DNA of 64,000 nucleotides, taken from assembly GCF_004745635.1 (NCBI RefSeq), contig NZ_SRLB01000009.1, positions 1-64,000 on the forward strand, in the 5' to 3' direction. Source of the DNA: Methylobacterium nonmethylotrophicum (GTDB lineage: Bacteria; Pseudomonadota; Alphaproteobacteria; Rhizobiales; Beijerinckiaceae). Below, piece by piece: positions 44,846-54,044 of this stretch. Made by a program: the position numbers and the translations under genes. Below the pieces are notes generated by a model that was not told where the DNA came from, searched no databases, and saw nothing but the letters and a program-made list of their open reading frames with translations. Within the stretch, counting starts at the first letter, position 1, and every line of letters starts with the position of its first letter.

Positions 44846-47800
44846 GCATCCTCGACTTCAACCTCTCGCACTGGGCGATCACCAACCGGTCGCTCGTGAC
44901 CTTCGCGATGATCGTCGTCATCGCGACGGGGGCGTGGTCGTTCCTGCGCATCGGGCGGGCCGAGGATCCGCCCTTCACCGTCAAGCTGATGGTGATCAAG
45001 ACGCACTGGCCGGGGGCGACGACCGGCGACACCATCCAGCAGATCACCGACCGCATCGAGAAGAAGATGCAGGAGGTGCGGTTCCTCGACCACCTGCGCA
45101 GCTACACCACGCCCGGCGAATCCACCGTGATGGTGACCTTGTCGGATCTCGCCACCGCCGCCCAGGTCACGGCGACGTGGTACCAGGTCCGCAAGAAGAT
45201 CGACGACATCCGGGCGAGCCTGCCGGACGGGACGGTCGGGCCGTTCTTCAACGACGAGTTCGGCGACACCTACTCGATCATCTACGGCTTCACCGCCGAC
45301 GGCTTCTCCCGCCGGGAGTTGCGGGACGCGGTCGAGGACATCCGCTCGCAGCTCCTCCAGGTCCAGGACGTCGCCAAGATCGAGGTGATCGGCGCGCAGG
45401 ACGAGCGCCTTCTGCTCGAATTCTCGCTCCAGCAGCTCTCGAGCCTGCGCGTCGACCGCAACGACCTCATCCGCTCGCTGCAGGCGCAGAACGTCGTGGC
45501 ACCCGCAGGCCAGGTGCGCACGCCCGACGAGCGCATCCTGCTGCGCGTCTCGGGCGGCTTCGCGTCCGAGCGCGATCTCCTCGCGGTGAACTTCGTCGCC
45601 AACGGCAAGATGTTCCGCCTGAGCGACATCGGCCGGGTGCGGCGCACCTACGTCGACCCCCCGAAGCCCATCTTCCGCGTCAACGGCACCGAGGCGCTCG
45701 GCCTCGCCATCTCGATGCGCGAGAGCGGCAACGTGCAGCGGCTCGGCGAGAATGTGGCCGCGGCGATGCAGGAGATCGTGCAGGACCTGCCGGTCGGGAT
45801 CGAGCCGCATCTCGTGGCCAACCAGCCGGTGATCGTGACCCACGCGATCGGCGAGTTCCTGAAGTCGCTCTGGGAGGCCATCGCCATCGTGATGCTGGTG
45901 AGCTTCCTCAGCCTCGGCCTGCGGGCCGGCGCCGTGGTCGCCCTGTCGATCCCCCTCGTCCTCGCGGCGACCTTCGTGGCGATGGACCTGTGCGGGATCG
46001 ACTTCCAGCGCGTGTCGCTCGGCGCGCTGATCATCTCGCTGGGGCTCCTCGTCGACGACGCCATGATCACCGTCGAGATGATGGTGAAGAAGCTCGAGGA
46101 GGGCTGCGACGTCGCCACCGCCGCGACCACCGCCTACGTCACCACCCACTTCCCCATGGGCACCGGCACGCTGGTGACGATCGCGGCCTTCCTGCCGATC
46201 GGCACCGCCAAGAGCGCGGCCGGCGAGTACACCTTCTCGCTCTTCGCGGTCGTGGCGCTCTCGCTCGTCATCTCCTGGTTCGTCGCCGCGATCTTCACGC
46301 CGCTGATCGGGGTCGTGCTCCTGAAGGCGCCGAAAGGCCACGGGACCCACGGTCCCGGCCTCGTCGTGCGCGCCTTCCGCCGCGTGCTCCTCGTCGTGAT
46401 GCGCTTGCCCCGCGCCACCGTCGTCGCCACGCTGGCGCTGTTCGGGCTCTCCCTCGCCGGCATGGCGCTGGTGCCGCAGCAATTCTTCCCGCCCTCCGAC
46501 CGGCCGGAGCTGCTCGTCGACCTGCGCTTCGCCGACAGCGCCTCGATCTACACCACGACCGAATCCACCGCGCGCCTCGACGCGCTCTTGGCCAAGGAGG
46601 AGGATGTCGAGAGCTGGAGCACCTATGTCGGGCAGGGCGCGGTGCGGTTCTACCTGCCGCTCAACGTGCAGCTCGCCAACGAGTATTTCGGGCAGGCGGT
46701 GGTGGTGAGCCGCAGCATCGCGGCGCGCGAGCGCCTGCGCGCCAGGCTCGCCGCCCTGATGCCGGAGACCTTCCCCGAGGCGGTCTGGCGCATCTATCCC
46801 CTCGAGCTCGGCCCCCCGGTCGGCTGGCCGATGCAGTACCGCGTCTCCGGGCCCGACCCGGTCACGGTGCGGGATCTCGCGCTGCGCTTTGCCGGCACGC
46901 TCGCGGCCGATCCCCGCCTGCGCAACGTGAACTTCGACTGGGTCGACCCGACCCGCACCGTGGAGATCAAGGTCGACCAGGACCAGGCGCGGCTCCTCGG
47001 CGTCTCCTCCGAGACGCTGTCGCAGTTCCTCAACACGGTGGTGTCGGGCATCACCATCACGCAGGTGCGCGACCGCATCTATCTCCTCGACGTGGTGGCG
47101 CGGGCCTCCGACGAGGAGCGCGTCTCGCTGTCGAGCCTCAAGACGCTGCAGATCCCCCTGCCCAACGGCCGCACCGCGCCCCTGATGCAGATCGCCGCGA
47201 TCGGATTCGGCCAGGAATTCCCGGTGATCTGGCGGCGCAACCGGCAGCCGACGCTGACGATCAATGCCGAACCGGCGCCGGGCTACCAGCCGGAAGCCGT
47301 CGCCCTGGCCTTGCGGCCGGCGCTCGCCGCCTTCCAGGCCACGCTCCCGCCCGGCTACCGGGCGGCGCTGGGCGGCGTGCCGGAGGAGAGCGCCAAGTCG
47401 CAGGCCTCGGTCGCGGCGGTGCTGCCCCTGATGCTCCTCCTCCTCACCACCATCCTGATGGTCCAGCTGCACAGCTTCCAGAAGCTGTTTCTCGTCGTGA
47501 GCGTCGCGCCGCTCGGGCTGATCGGCGTGGTCGGCGCGCTGCTCCTGTTCAACAAGTCCCTCGGCTTCGTGGCTCTGCTCGGCGTCGTGGCCCTGATCGG
47601 GATGATCGTGCGCAACTCGGTGGTGCTGATGGTGCAGATCGACGCGGAGCGCGATGCGGGCGCGCCGCCATGGGACGCGGTGGTCGAGGCCTGCACCGAC
47701 CGCTTCCGCCCGATCATGCTCACCGCCGCCGCGGCGATCCTCGGGATGATCCCGATCGCCTCGACGGTGTTCTGGGGGCCGATGGCCTACGCGATCATCG

Positions 47801-47907
47801 GCGGCCTCGCGATGGCGACCGTACTGACCCTGATCTTCCTGCCTGCCCTCTACGTGATCTGGTTCCGGATCCGGCCGCCGAAGCCGGACGCGGAGCCCGC
47901 CCGGTGA
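44842..47907 (+). CDS. RND efflux permease (cluster exporter)
   Basis: The 1021-aa RND transporter has an N-terminal helix (ITNRSLVTFAMIVVIATGAWSFL), porter domains, a proton-relay helix with SLGLLVDDAMITVEMMVKK and a second helix block (LLGVVALIGMIVRNSVVLMVQI). It has NEFDE-type features (FFNDEFGDTYS) common to the subfamily found next to AcrA-like lipoproteins rather than classic AcrB. It shares only general family identity with the permease at 11804. It is a likely exporter of the cluster product or a self-protection pump. Overlaps with both neighbours show co-translation. Confidence 0.93.
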   Translation: MSILDFNLSHWAITNRSLVTFAMIVVIATGAWSFLRIGRAEDPPFTVKLMVIKTHWPGATTGDTIQQITDRIEKKMQEVRFLDHLRSYTTPGESTVMVTLSDLATAAQVTATWYQVRKKIDDIRASLPDGTVGPFFNDEFGDTYSIIYGFTADGFSRRELRDAVEDIRSQLLQVQDVAKIEVIGAQDERLLLEFSLQQLSSLRVDRNDLIRSLQAQNVVAPAGQVRTPDERILLRVSGGFASERDLLAVNFVANGKMFRLSDIGRVRRTYVDPPKPIFRVNGTEALGLAISMRESGNVQRLGENVAAAMQEIVQDLPVGIEPHLVANQPVIVTHAIGEFLKSLWEAIAIVMLVSFLSLGLRAGAVVALSIPLVLAATFVAMDLCGIDFQRVSLGALIISLGLLVDDAMITVEMMVKKLEEGCDVATAATTAYVTTHFPMGTGTLVTIAAFLPIGTAKSAAGEYTFSLFAVVALSLVISWFVAAIFTPLIGVVLLKAPKGHGTHGPGLVVRAFRRVLLVVMRLPRATVVATLALFGLSLAGMALVPQQFFPPSDRPELLVDLRFADSASIYTTTESTARLDALLAKEEDVESWSTYVGQGAVRFYLPLNVQLANEYFGQAVVVSRSIAARERLRARLAALMPETFPEAVWRIYPLELGPPVGWPMQYRVSGPDPVTVRDLALRFAGTLAADPRLRNVNFDWVDPTRTVEIKVDQDQARLLGVSSETLSQFLNTVVSGITITQVRDRIYLLDVVARASDEERVSLSSLKTLQIPLPNGRTAPLMQIAAIGFGQEFPVIWRRNRQPTLTINAEPAPGYQPEAVALALRPALAAFQATLPPGYRAALGGVPEESAKSQASVAAVLPLMLLLLTTILMVQLHSFQKLFLVVSVAPLGLIGVVGALLLFNKSLGFVALLGVVALIGMIVRNSVVLMVQIDAERDAGAPPWDAVVEACTDRFRPIMLTAAAAILGMIPIASTVFWGPMAYAIIGGLAMATVLTLIFLPALYVIWFRIRPPKPDAEPAR

Positions 47908-49391
47908 CGGGCGGGATGCGGGTCGCGATCATCGGCGCGGGTCTGTCGGGCATCGTGATGGGGCTTCGCCTGAAGCGGGCGGGCTTTCACGACTTCGTCC
48001 TGCTCGAGAAGGCCGGGCGCCTCGGCGGCACCTGGAGGGACAACGCCTATCCGGGGGTGGCCTGCGACGTCCCCGCGCATTTCTACGCGCTCGCCGACGC
48101 GCCGAACCCGGACTGGACGCGCCGCTACCCGCCGGGGGCTGAGATCCTGCGCTACGCCGAGACGGTCGCGGCCGAAACCGGCCTTCAGCCGCACCTGCGC
48201 TTCGGCCAGGAGGTCGTGGCGGCGGATTGGACCGGCCGGGACTGGATCCTGACGATGTCGACCGGGTCCACCCTGCGCGCCGACGCGGTCGTGTCGGCCA
48301 CCGGCCTCCTGCATCATCCGCGGCTGCCCGCCATCCCGTCCCTCGAGCGGTTCGCCGGCCCGGTGATCCACACCGCCCGCTGGCGCGACGACGTCGCGCT
48401 CTCCGGCCGGGCGGTCGGGATCGTGGGCACCGGCTCCTCCGGCGCGCAGGTCATCCCGCACCTGGCCGAGACGGCCCGACGGCTCACGGTCTTCCAGCGC
48501 ACGCCCGCCTGGGTCCTGCCGCTCCCCGACCGCCGCGCGCCCGCGTGGCTGCGGCACGCTTTACGCCGCGCGCCCCTCCTCCTGCGCCTCTGGCACGCGC
48601 TCGGCTCGGAGGTGCTGGCGCGAACCTATGCGGCGTCCTTCGTCGGGGAGAGCCCCCTGGTCCGCCGGCTGATCGCGCGCCGCTGCGCGCAGGCCCTGCG
48701 AACCGTGCGCGATCCGGGCCTGCGGCGGACGCTCACGCCGGATTTTCCGCCCGGCTGCAAGCGGCTCGTCTTCTCGGCGCGCTACTATCCGGCGCTTCAG
48801 CGCCCGAACGTCGCGGTGGTCGCGGCGCCGGTCCGGGAGGTCGTCCCGGAGGGGCTCGTCACCGCCGACGGGCGGCTGCACCCCCTGGACGTCCTGGTCC
48901 TGGCCACCGGCTTCGACGGGCAGGCCTACCTGCGCCCGCTCCGGCTGAGCGGCGTGGGCGGCGCGACCCTCGACGCGCTCTGGCGGGAGCGCCCCCAGGC
49001 CTACCGCGCGGTCGCGCTCCCGAAGATGCCGAACTTCTTCCTGCTGCTCGGGCCGCACAGCCCGACCGCGACCGTGTCGGCCGTCAAGGTCGCCGAGTGG
49101 CAAGCCTCGTTCATCCTGCGCTGCCTCGAGGTCGCGCGGCGGGAGCGGGCCGCCCTCTCGCCGACCTGGTCGGCGCTTCGGCGCGAGATGGCGCGGATCG
49201 ACGCCGCCCTGGCGGGCACGGTCTGGGCGAGCGGCTGCGACAGCTGGTACCTCGACGCGTCCGGCCGGCCGGGCCTCTACCCGCTGCCTCCGGTGCAGTA
49301 CCGGTCCGCGCTCGCAGCCGGGCCGGACCGGCGCGACTTCGAGTTCTGGGACGTCGCCGGTTCGAGGACTGCCGAGGGCGCTATCGCGTGA
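47904..49391 (+). CDS. Flavin-containing monooxygenase (Baeyer-Villiger-like)
   Basis: The 495-aa protein has the N-terminal FAD loop GAGLSGIVMGLRL, then LGGTWRDNAYPGVACD, the NADPH loop GTGSSGAQVIP, and the motif FQRTPAWVLPLPDR that is typical of Baeyer-Villiger/N-hydroxylating flavoproteins. The C-terminal TGFDGQAYL is the ATG/TGF-type motif. It probably oxygenates the product (N- or S-oxidation or ester insertion). GTG 47904 overlaps the permease stop; ATG at 47916 is an alternative. It is the last gene of the cluster; 40 nt separate it from the convergent caspase gene. Confidence 0.9.
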   Translation: MTGGMRVAIIGAGLSGIVMGLRLKRAGFHDFVLLEKAGRLGGTWRDNAYPGVACDVPAHFYALADAPNPDWTRRYPPGAEILRYAETVAAETGLQPHLRFGQEVVAADWTGRDWILTMSTGSTLRADAVVSATGLLHHPRLPAIPSLERFAGPVIHTARWRDDVALSGRAVGIVGTGSSGAQVIPHLAETARRLTVFQRTPAWVLPLPDRRAPAWLRHALRRAPLLLRLWHALGSEVLARTYAASFVGESPLVRRLIARRCAQALRTVRDPGLRRTLTPDFPPGCKRLVFSARYYPALQRPNVAVVAAPVREVVPEGLVTADGRLHPLDVLVLATGFDGQAYLRPLRLSGVGGATLDALWRERPQAYRAVALPKMPNFFLLLGPHSPTATVSAVKVAEWQASFILRCLEVARRERAALSPTWSALRREMARIDAALAGTVWASGCDSWYLDASGRPGLYPLPPVQYRSALAAGPDRRDFEFWDVAGSRTAEGAIA

Positions 49392-49431
49392 CGCTACGTC
49401 GTCATTGCGAGACCTCCGTACGCGATGGCAA

Positions 49432-52008
49432 TCACCGCGTCCGGAAATAGAACGCCTCGCCGGGCAGCGACCCATACGTGAACGGCTCCTGCTTGCGGTC
49501 CGTCGCCGCGTAGACCTCGTCGCGCACCCGGCGGAACAGCATGTTGATCTCGAGCCCGGGCTCCATGATGTTCTTCAGGAACGAGGCCGCGAACGGGCTG
49601 TGGGCGCCCATGCCGTCCTGCGCGACCTGCCGGTCGCGGGCCGCGAAGGCGACGAGGGTCCCCCCTTCCGGCTCCATCTTGGCGAGGCCCTGGCCGATCG
49701 AGCGCGTCGCCATCAGCCGGCGCATCCGCGGGATGAACGGGTTGTCCCGGCAGGCATCCAGGACGATGAGCCTGAGCTTGCGCGCCCGCTCGGTGGCGGA
49801 GAGCACGCGCTCCACCGTCACGGCCTCGTCCTGGACGTCCCGGTCGGCCTTCAGGGAGGCATCGACCGGGATGAGGTAGTTCATGCCCGCGACCTCCAGG
49901 CCGTGGCCGGCATAGTAGATCACCGCCCAGTCCGCATTCTCGACCTCGTCCTCGAACGCCCGCAGCACCTTCAGGAGGCCGTTCCGGTCGAGATCGCTCT
50001 GCGCGATCACCGTCTGGAAGCCGAGACGCTTGAAGGCGTCGGCGACCGCCTGTGCGTCCCGCTTCGGATTCGCGAGGGGCGAGAAGTCGCGGTAGGCGCC
50101 GTTGCCGACCACCAGGGCGACCCGGCGGCCGGGATCCGTGGCGACCGGGGGCTTCGGGGTCTCGGCCAGCTTGGCCTTGAGCTGCTGGAGCTCCTTCTTC
50201 GCCTCGGCTTCCGCGGCGCGGGCGCGGATCTCGGCGGCGTCGGCGCTCTTGCGGGCCGCATTCTCGGCCAGGCGGGCGCGCTCCGCCTCGGCCCGCGCCG
50301 TCGCCAGCGCCGTGTTCGAGGCCGCGACCTGCGCCATCAGCTCGGCCCGCGCGGCGGCCTCCCGCTCCGCCCTGAGCGTCACGTCGGCCTCGGCGGCGAT
50401 GCGCGCCTGGGCGGCGGCCTTCACGGCCTCCTCGGCCGCGGCCCGGGCCTGCGCCGCCTCGGCGAGCGCGGTCTTGCGCGCCTGGTCGGCCGACTGGATG
50501 CGCGACAGGGCCTCGGCCCGCGCCTCCGCCTTGGTGCGGGCCTCGAACTCGGCGCGGGCCTCGCTCTCGGCGCGGCCGCGCGCCGCGGCCTCGGCCTCGG
50601 CCCGCACGCGCGCCTCGCGGGCGTCCTCGGCGGCCTGCGTGGCCGAGGCGCGCCGGGCCGAGGCCTCGACGGTCTGGGCCTCGGCGGCGCGGGCGGCGTT
50701 GCGCGCCTTCTCGGCCTGGAGGCTGACCAGCGCGGCGATGCGCTCATGCGCGAGGGCCTGGGCCGGGCGCGCCAGGGCGGCGTCGCGATCCGGCGACAGG
50801 CTCATCGCGCGCTCGTAGTTCTCGCGCGCGAGGGCGGTCTCGCCCTGCTGCTCGCGGGCCAGCCCGCGGCCCGTATAGGCCGCCACGAAATCCGGCACGA
50901 TCCGGAGCGCCTCGTCGTAATCGGCGAGCGCCCGGTCCGGCTGGCCCGCCTGGCGGTGGGCGTCGCCGCGGAAGGTCAGGGCGATCGGCGATCGCGGGTT
51001 GAGGGCGACGGCCCGGGTCAGGTCGTCGAGGGCGCGTCCGAGATCGCCGCGCAGCCGCAGGATGTCGCCCCGGTTGGCGAGCGCCAGCGCGTAGCGGGGA
51101 TTGTGCAGCAGCGCCTCGTCGCAATCCGCCAGGGCCTTGTCGAGCTGTCCCGTCTGCTTGAAGACCAGGGCACGGTTCGTATAGGCCTCGGGCGCGTGGC
51201 CGAGCTCGATCGCCCGGTCGTGGTCGGCGAGCGCCCGCTGCACCTCGCCCTTGAGGCGCCAGGCTTCGCCGCGCTGGCTGTAGGCCGGCCAGTGGCGCGG
51301 GCGCAGCCGGATCGCCGCGTTGTAGTCGGCGACCGCCTCGTCGAACTCGCCCCGATCGATCAGGAGCGCGGCGCGGTTCTCGTAGCCGATCGGTTCGTTC
51401 GGCTGCAGGCGGATCAGGGTGTTGAAGTCGTCGAGCGCCCGGTCGAGCTGCCGCTTGGCGAGATGCGCGAGGCCGCGATTGGCGAAGGCGCGGAAGAAGG
51501 TGGGCTCGCGCGCGATGGCGGCCGTGAAGTCCGTGATCGCGCGGTCGTACTCCTCCTTGCTGAGGAGGGCGGCGCCGCGGGCGTTGAGCGTCGCGGCGGA
51601 GCGGGGATCGAGCCGCAGAGCCTGGGTCAGGTCGGCGATCGCCCGTTCGTAATCCCCCAGCATCTGCCAGGCGATGCCGCGGTTGCGCAGGGCATCGAGG
51701 AAGGACGGGTTGCGGTTGAGGGCGTTGGTGAAGTCCTCCACCGCGCCGCGGTGGTCGCCTGCCTGCACCTTCGCCACGCCGCGGTTGTTGTAGAGCCCCG
51801 GGATGACCTCCGGATTCCGCTCCTCGTTGAGGAGCCGGGTGCAGGCCGGAATGCCGGCATTCGGGTTCGCCATCGACCGGTTGCAGGCCTCCCGGTCGCC
51901 GGTCGCCGCAGAGGCGGGCCGGGCGAGACCCGCGGCGGATCCGGCGAGGCCCGCCGCGATCCAGGCCAGCAGCGTCACCACGCGAGTATACCGCCCGTTA
52001 AGTGACAT
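49432..52008 (-). CDS. TPR / coiled-coil / caspase-like protein, exported
   Basis: The 858-aa protein has a signal peptide (about 1-35, LLAWIAAGLAGSAAG... ending ASA). At least nine TPR repeats follow (about 60-430; each with a pattern like ALxxRGxAxxxxGxxxxAxxD). A long Ala/Glu/Arg coiled coil spans ~440-600 (ARAEAEAAARGRAESEARAE). The C-terminal peptidase C14 (caspase) domain has His702 (YYAGHGLEV) and Cys753 (VLDACRDNPF). Both catalytic residues are present, so proteolysis is possible. ATG at 52008 follows gaagggg; an ATG 15 nt upstream lacks a ribosome site. Single gene, divergent from the autotransporter-like gene across 220 nt. Physiological role unknown. Confidence 0.9.
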   Translation of the reverse strand: MSLNGRYTRVVTLLAWIAAGLAGSAAGLARPASAATGDREACNRSMANPNAGIPACTRLLNEERNPEVIPGLYNNRGVAKVQAGDHRGAVEDFTNALNRNPSFLDALRNRGIAWQMLGDYERAIADLTQALRLDPRSAATLNARGAALLSKEEYDRAITDFTAAIAREPTFFRAFANRGLAHLAKRQLDRALDDFNTLIRLQPNEPIGYENRAALLIDRGEFDEAVADYNAAIRLRPRHWPAYSQRGEAWRLKGEVQRALADHDRAIELGHAPEAYTNRALVFKQTGQLDKALADCDEALLHNPRYALALANRGDILRLRGDLGRALDDLTRAVALNPRSPIALTFRGDAHRQAGQPDRALADYDEALRIVPDFVAAYTGRGLAREQQGETALARENYERAMSLSPDRDAALARPAQALAHERIAALVSLQAEKARNAARAAEAQTVEASARRASATQAAEDAREARVRAEAEAAARGRAESEARAEFEARTKAEARAEALSRIQSADQARKTALAEAAQARAAAEEAVKAAAQARIAAEADVTLRAEREAAARAELMAQVAASNTALATARAEAERARLAENAARKSADAAEIRARAAEAEAKKELQQLKAKLAETPKPPVATDPGRRVALVVGNGAYRDFSPLANPKRDAQAVADAFKRLGFQTVIAQSDLDRNGLLKVLRAFEDEVENADWAVIYYAGHGLEVAGMNYLIPVDASLKADRDVQDEAVTVERVLSATERARKLRLIVLDACRDNPFIPRMRRLMATRSIGQGLAKMEPEGGTLVAFAARDRQVAQDGMGAHSPFAASFLKNIMEPGLEINMLFRRVRDEVYAATDRKQEPFTYGSLPGEAFYFRTR

Positions 52009-52228
52009 GCCGTACCCCTTCATACTCTGTTCACCATAACACGGCTGGTGCGGCGGCAATTCTGAATTGTGGCGTTCACTGCGCGGCAGCGTGCCCTTCC
52101 GCACGCGATCGGCCGGTCGGGCTGAGCGGCGCGGACACGGCCGGTGCAGTCGACCTCCGCGAGTTGCCAAACGACAACAGCCAAGATTCCACTTTGCATC
52201 TACGCTGCGGCGCAGCTCGGAGTATCGC

Positions 52229-54010
52229 ATGATTCGGCGCACCAATACTCGTCTCGGCTGGCCGCTGATCGGGACGACGGCGCTCCTGCTGAGCCAGGCA
52301 CTGCCGGCGGCAGCCCAGCAGGCCTTCTGCCCGACGGTCGTGGCGGGGGTCGCCGGAACGCCGAACCAGGCCGGTTTCAATCTCGACAACGGGGCCTGCA
52401 CCAACGGGACGATCGGCGCCTTCTCGGGCGCGGCGCTCGGCAGCCAGGCCCTGAGCAACCTGTCGCAGACCTCGACCCAGGAGACCTCCCGCGCGACCAC
52501 GGACGCGATCGGCGCCCGGCGCAACGCCGAGGCGCAGCGGGACCGCTCGCCCCCGGCCCGGGAGCGCGAGGCCGGCCGCGACCAGGCCCCGGCCCGCCAG
52601 CCGGCGGAGCGGCGGACCGACCGCGAGGCTCAACCGCAGCGGCGGGCCGAGCGCGACCGCGCCGAGCCGCGGGAGCGGCCGGCGCAGCGCCGAACCCGCG
52701 CGGAGGCCGCCCCGGCCCGCGACCAGGAGGCGCCGCCCCGGGCGGCCGGGCGCCGCGCCGAGCCGGCAGAGCAACCCGCACGCCGCCGCGCCCGCACGGA
52801 GGCCGCCCCGCCCCGCGACCGGGAGGTTCCGCCGCCCCGGGAGGCCGGGCGTCGTCCGGCCGGGGCTCGGGCGGAGGCACCGCGCGCCGTCGCGCGGGAG
52901 GAGCCTGGCGCCCGTCCCGGCCGGATCGTCGCCCCGGCGCGGGACGAGCCCGTCGGCGCCGAGCCCGCCCCGCGACCCTACCGGGTCGTCAAGGGCTACG
53001 ACGCTCCCCTGCCCGTCGAATTCGTGCCGCTGCCCGAGGGGCCGCGCTTCTCGGCCTGGGCGTTCGGCTTCGGCGACTACGAGGAGCGGTCCGGCCGCGG
53101 CCAGAACAACATCAACTGCTGCACCAACGCCGCGCCCGGCGGCTTCCCGACGCCGCTCGCCATCTCGATCGAGAGCCGCACCACCACGGCGGGCTTCATC
53201 GGCGGCCTCGACATGACGGTCCGCGACGTCGGCCGCGCCGGCGACGGCGTCATCCTGGGCCTGCTGACCGGCTACACCTCGGCCTCGATCGACATCACCA
53301 GCCGCGCGGTCTCCTCCAATACCGGGCAGGTGCCGAATGGCGGCGGATCGCTGCGCGCGAATCTCGCCGGCCCCTCGGTCGGCGCCTTCGCCACCTACTT
53401 CGACGGTCCCTTCTCGACCGACCTGACCGTCAAGGCCGACATCTACGCCCTGGACGAGCGGTTCGTCGACCAGCTCGGCTTCTCGGCCAACATCATCGGC
53501 GGCGTGCTGCGGCCGCCGAGCGTCGTGACCTTCGCGGGCAGCGCCGCGACGGGACTGATCAACACCTCCGTCATCGCCAACGCGAACTACCGCTTCCCCA
53601 TCGGCACCGATCTCTGGCTCGAGCCGACCGCGGGCATCCGCTACACCGCCTCGGTCTACGACCGGAACGCCCTGGCGCTGGGCCTCGACGACGGTCACCT
53701 GCTGCGCGTCCAGGGCGGCCTGCGGGTCGGCACGGACCTCCTGCTGGGGCGGGATACCCGCCTGACCACGTCGTTCACCGCGCTCGCCTACTCGGACGTG
53801 ATCGTCACGGGGGGCTTCCTCCCCGGAGCGGGCTTCATCGCCGCCGACATCCTGGCGCGGTCGGACGAGGGCAAGGTGCGCGGCCAGGGCATCCTCGCCG
53901 CCAATCTCGATTTCGGGAACGGGGTCTCGACCTTCCTCCAGGGCGAGGTGCGGGGCGGCGAGAACCTGTTCGGCGTCGGCGGCAAGGGCGGCGTCCGCGT
54001 CCGATGGTGA
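52229..54010 (+). CDS. Autotransporter-like outer-membrane beta-barrel protein
   Basis: The 593-aa protein has a signal peptide (LGWPLIGTTALLLSQALPAAAQ) followed by a short passenger with two Cys, and a strongly charged Arg/Ala/Pro/Glu low-complexity linker (about 100-240: REREAGRDQAPARQPAERR and similar). A C-terminal ~300 residue region of alternating aromatic/glycine beta strands (AWAFGFGDYEERSG, GLLTGYTSASIDI, RVGTDLLLGRDTRL) ends in Trp, the typical outer-membrane insertion residue. The linker may stretch through the barrel or periplasm. It is divergent from the caspase-like gene; the GumN gene follows by 34 nt in the same direction. Confidence 0.8.
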   Translation: MIRRTNTRLGWPLIGTTALLLSQALPAAAQQAFCPTVVAGVAGTPNQAGFNLDNGACTNGTIGAFSGAALGSQALSNLSQTSTQETSRATTDAIGARRNAEAQRDRSPPAREREAGRDQAPARQPAERRTDREAQPQRRAERDRAEPRERPAQRRTRAEAAPARDQEAPPRAAGRRAEPAEQPARRRARTEAAPPRDREVPPPREAGRRPAGARAEAPRAVAREEPGARPGRIVAPARDEPVGAEPAPRPYRVVKGYDAPLPVEFVPLPEGPRFSAWAFGFGDYEERSGRGQNNINCCTNAAPGGFPTPLAISIESRTTTAGFIGGLDMTVRDVGRAGDGVILGLLTGYTSASIDITSRAVSSNTGQVPNGGGSLRANLAGPSVGAFATYFDGPFSTDLTVKADIYALDERFVDQLGFSANIIGGVLRPPSVVTFAGSAATGLINTSVIANANYRFPIGTDLWLEPTAGIRYTASVYDRNALALGLDDGHLLRVQGGLRVGTDLLLGRDTRLTTSFTALAYSDVIVTGGFLPGAGFIAADILARSDEGKVRGQGILAANLDFGNGVSTFLQGEVRGGENLFGVGGKGGVRVRW

Positions 54011-54044
54011 GCGCGGAGCGCCGACGCCGCATCGGGCCGGGCCG

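Noticed and set aside
44934-47903. Long upstream in-frame extension of the flavin monooxygenase frame through the RND permease
   Set aside because: Arg/Pro/Ala-rich shadow of the permease; the real gene begins at the GTGA overlap near 47904.
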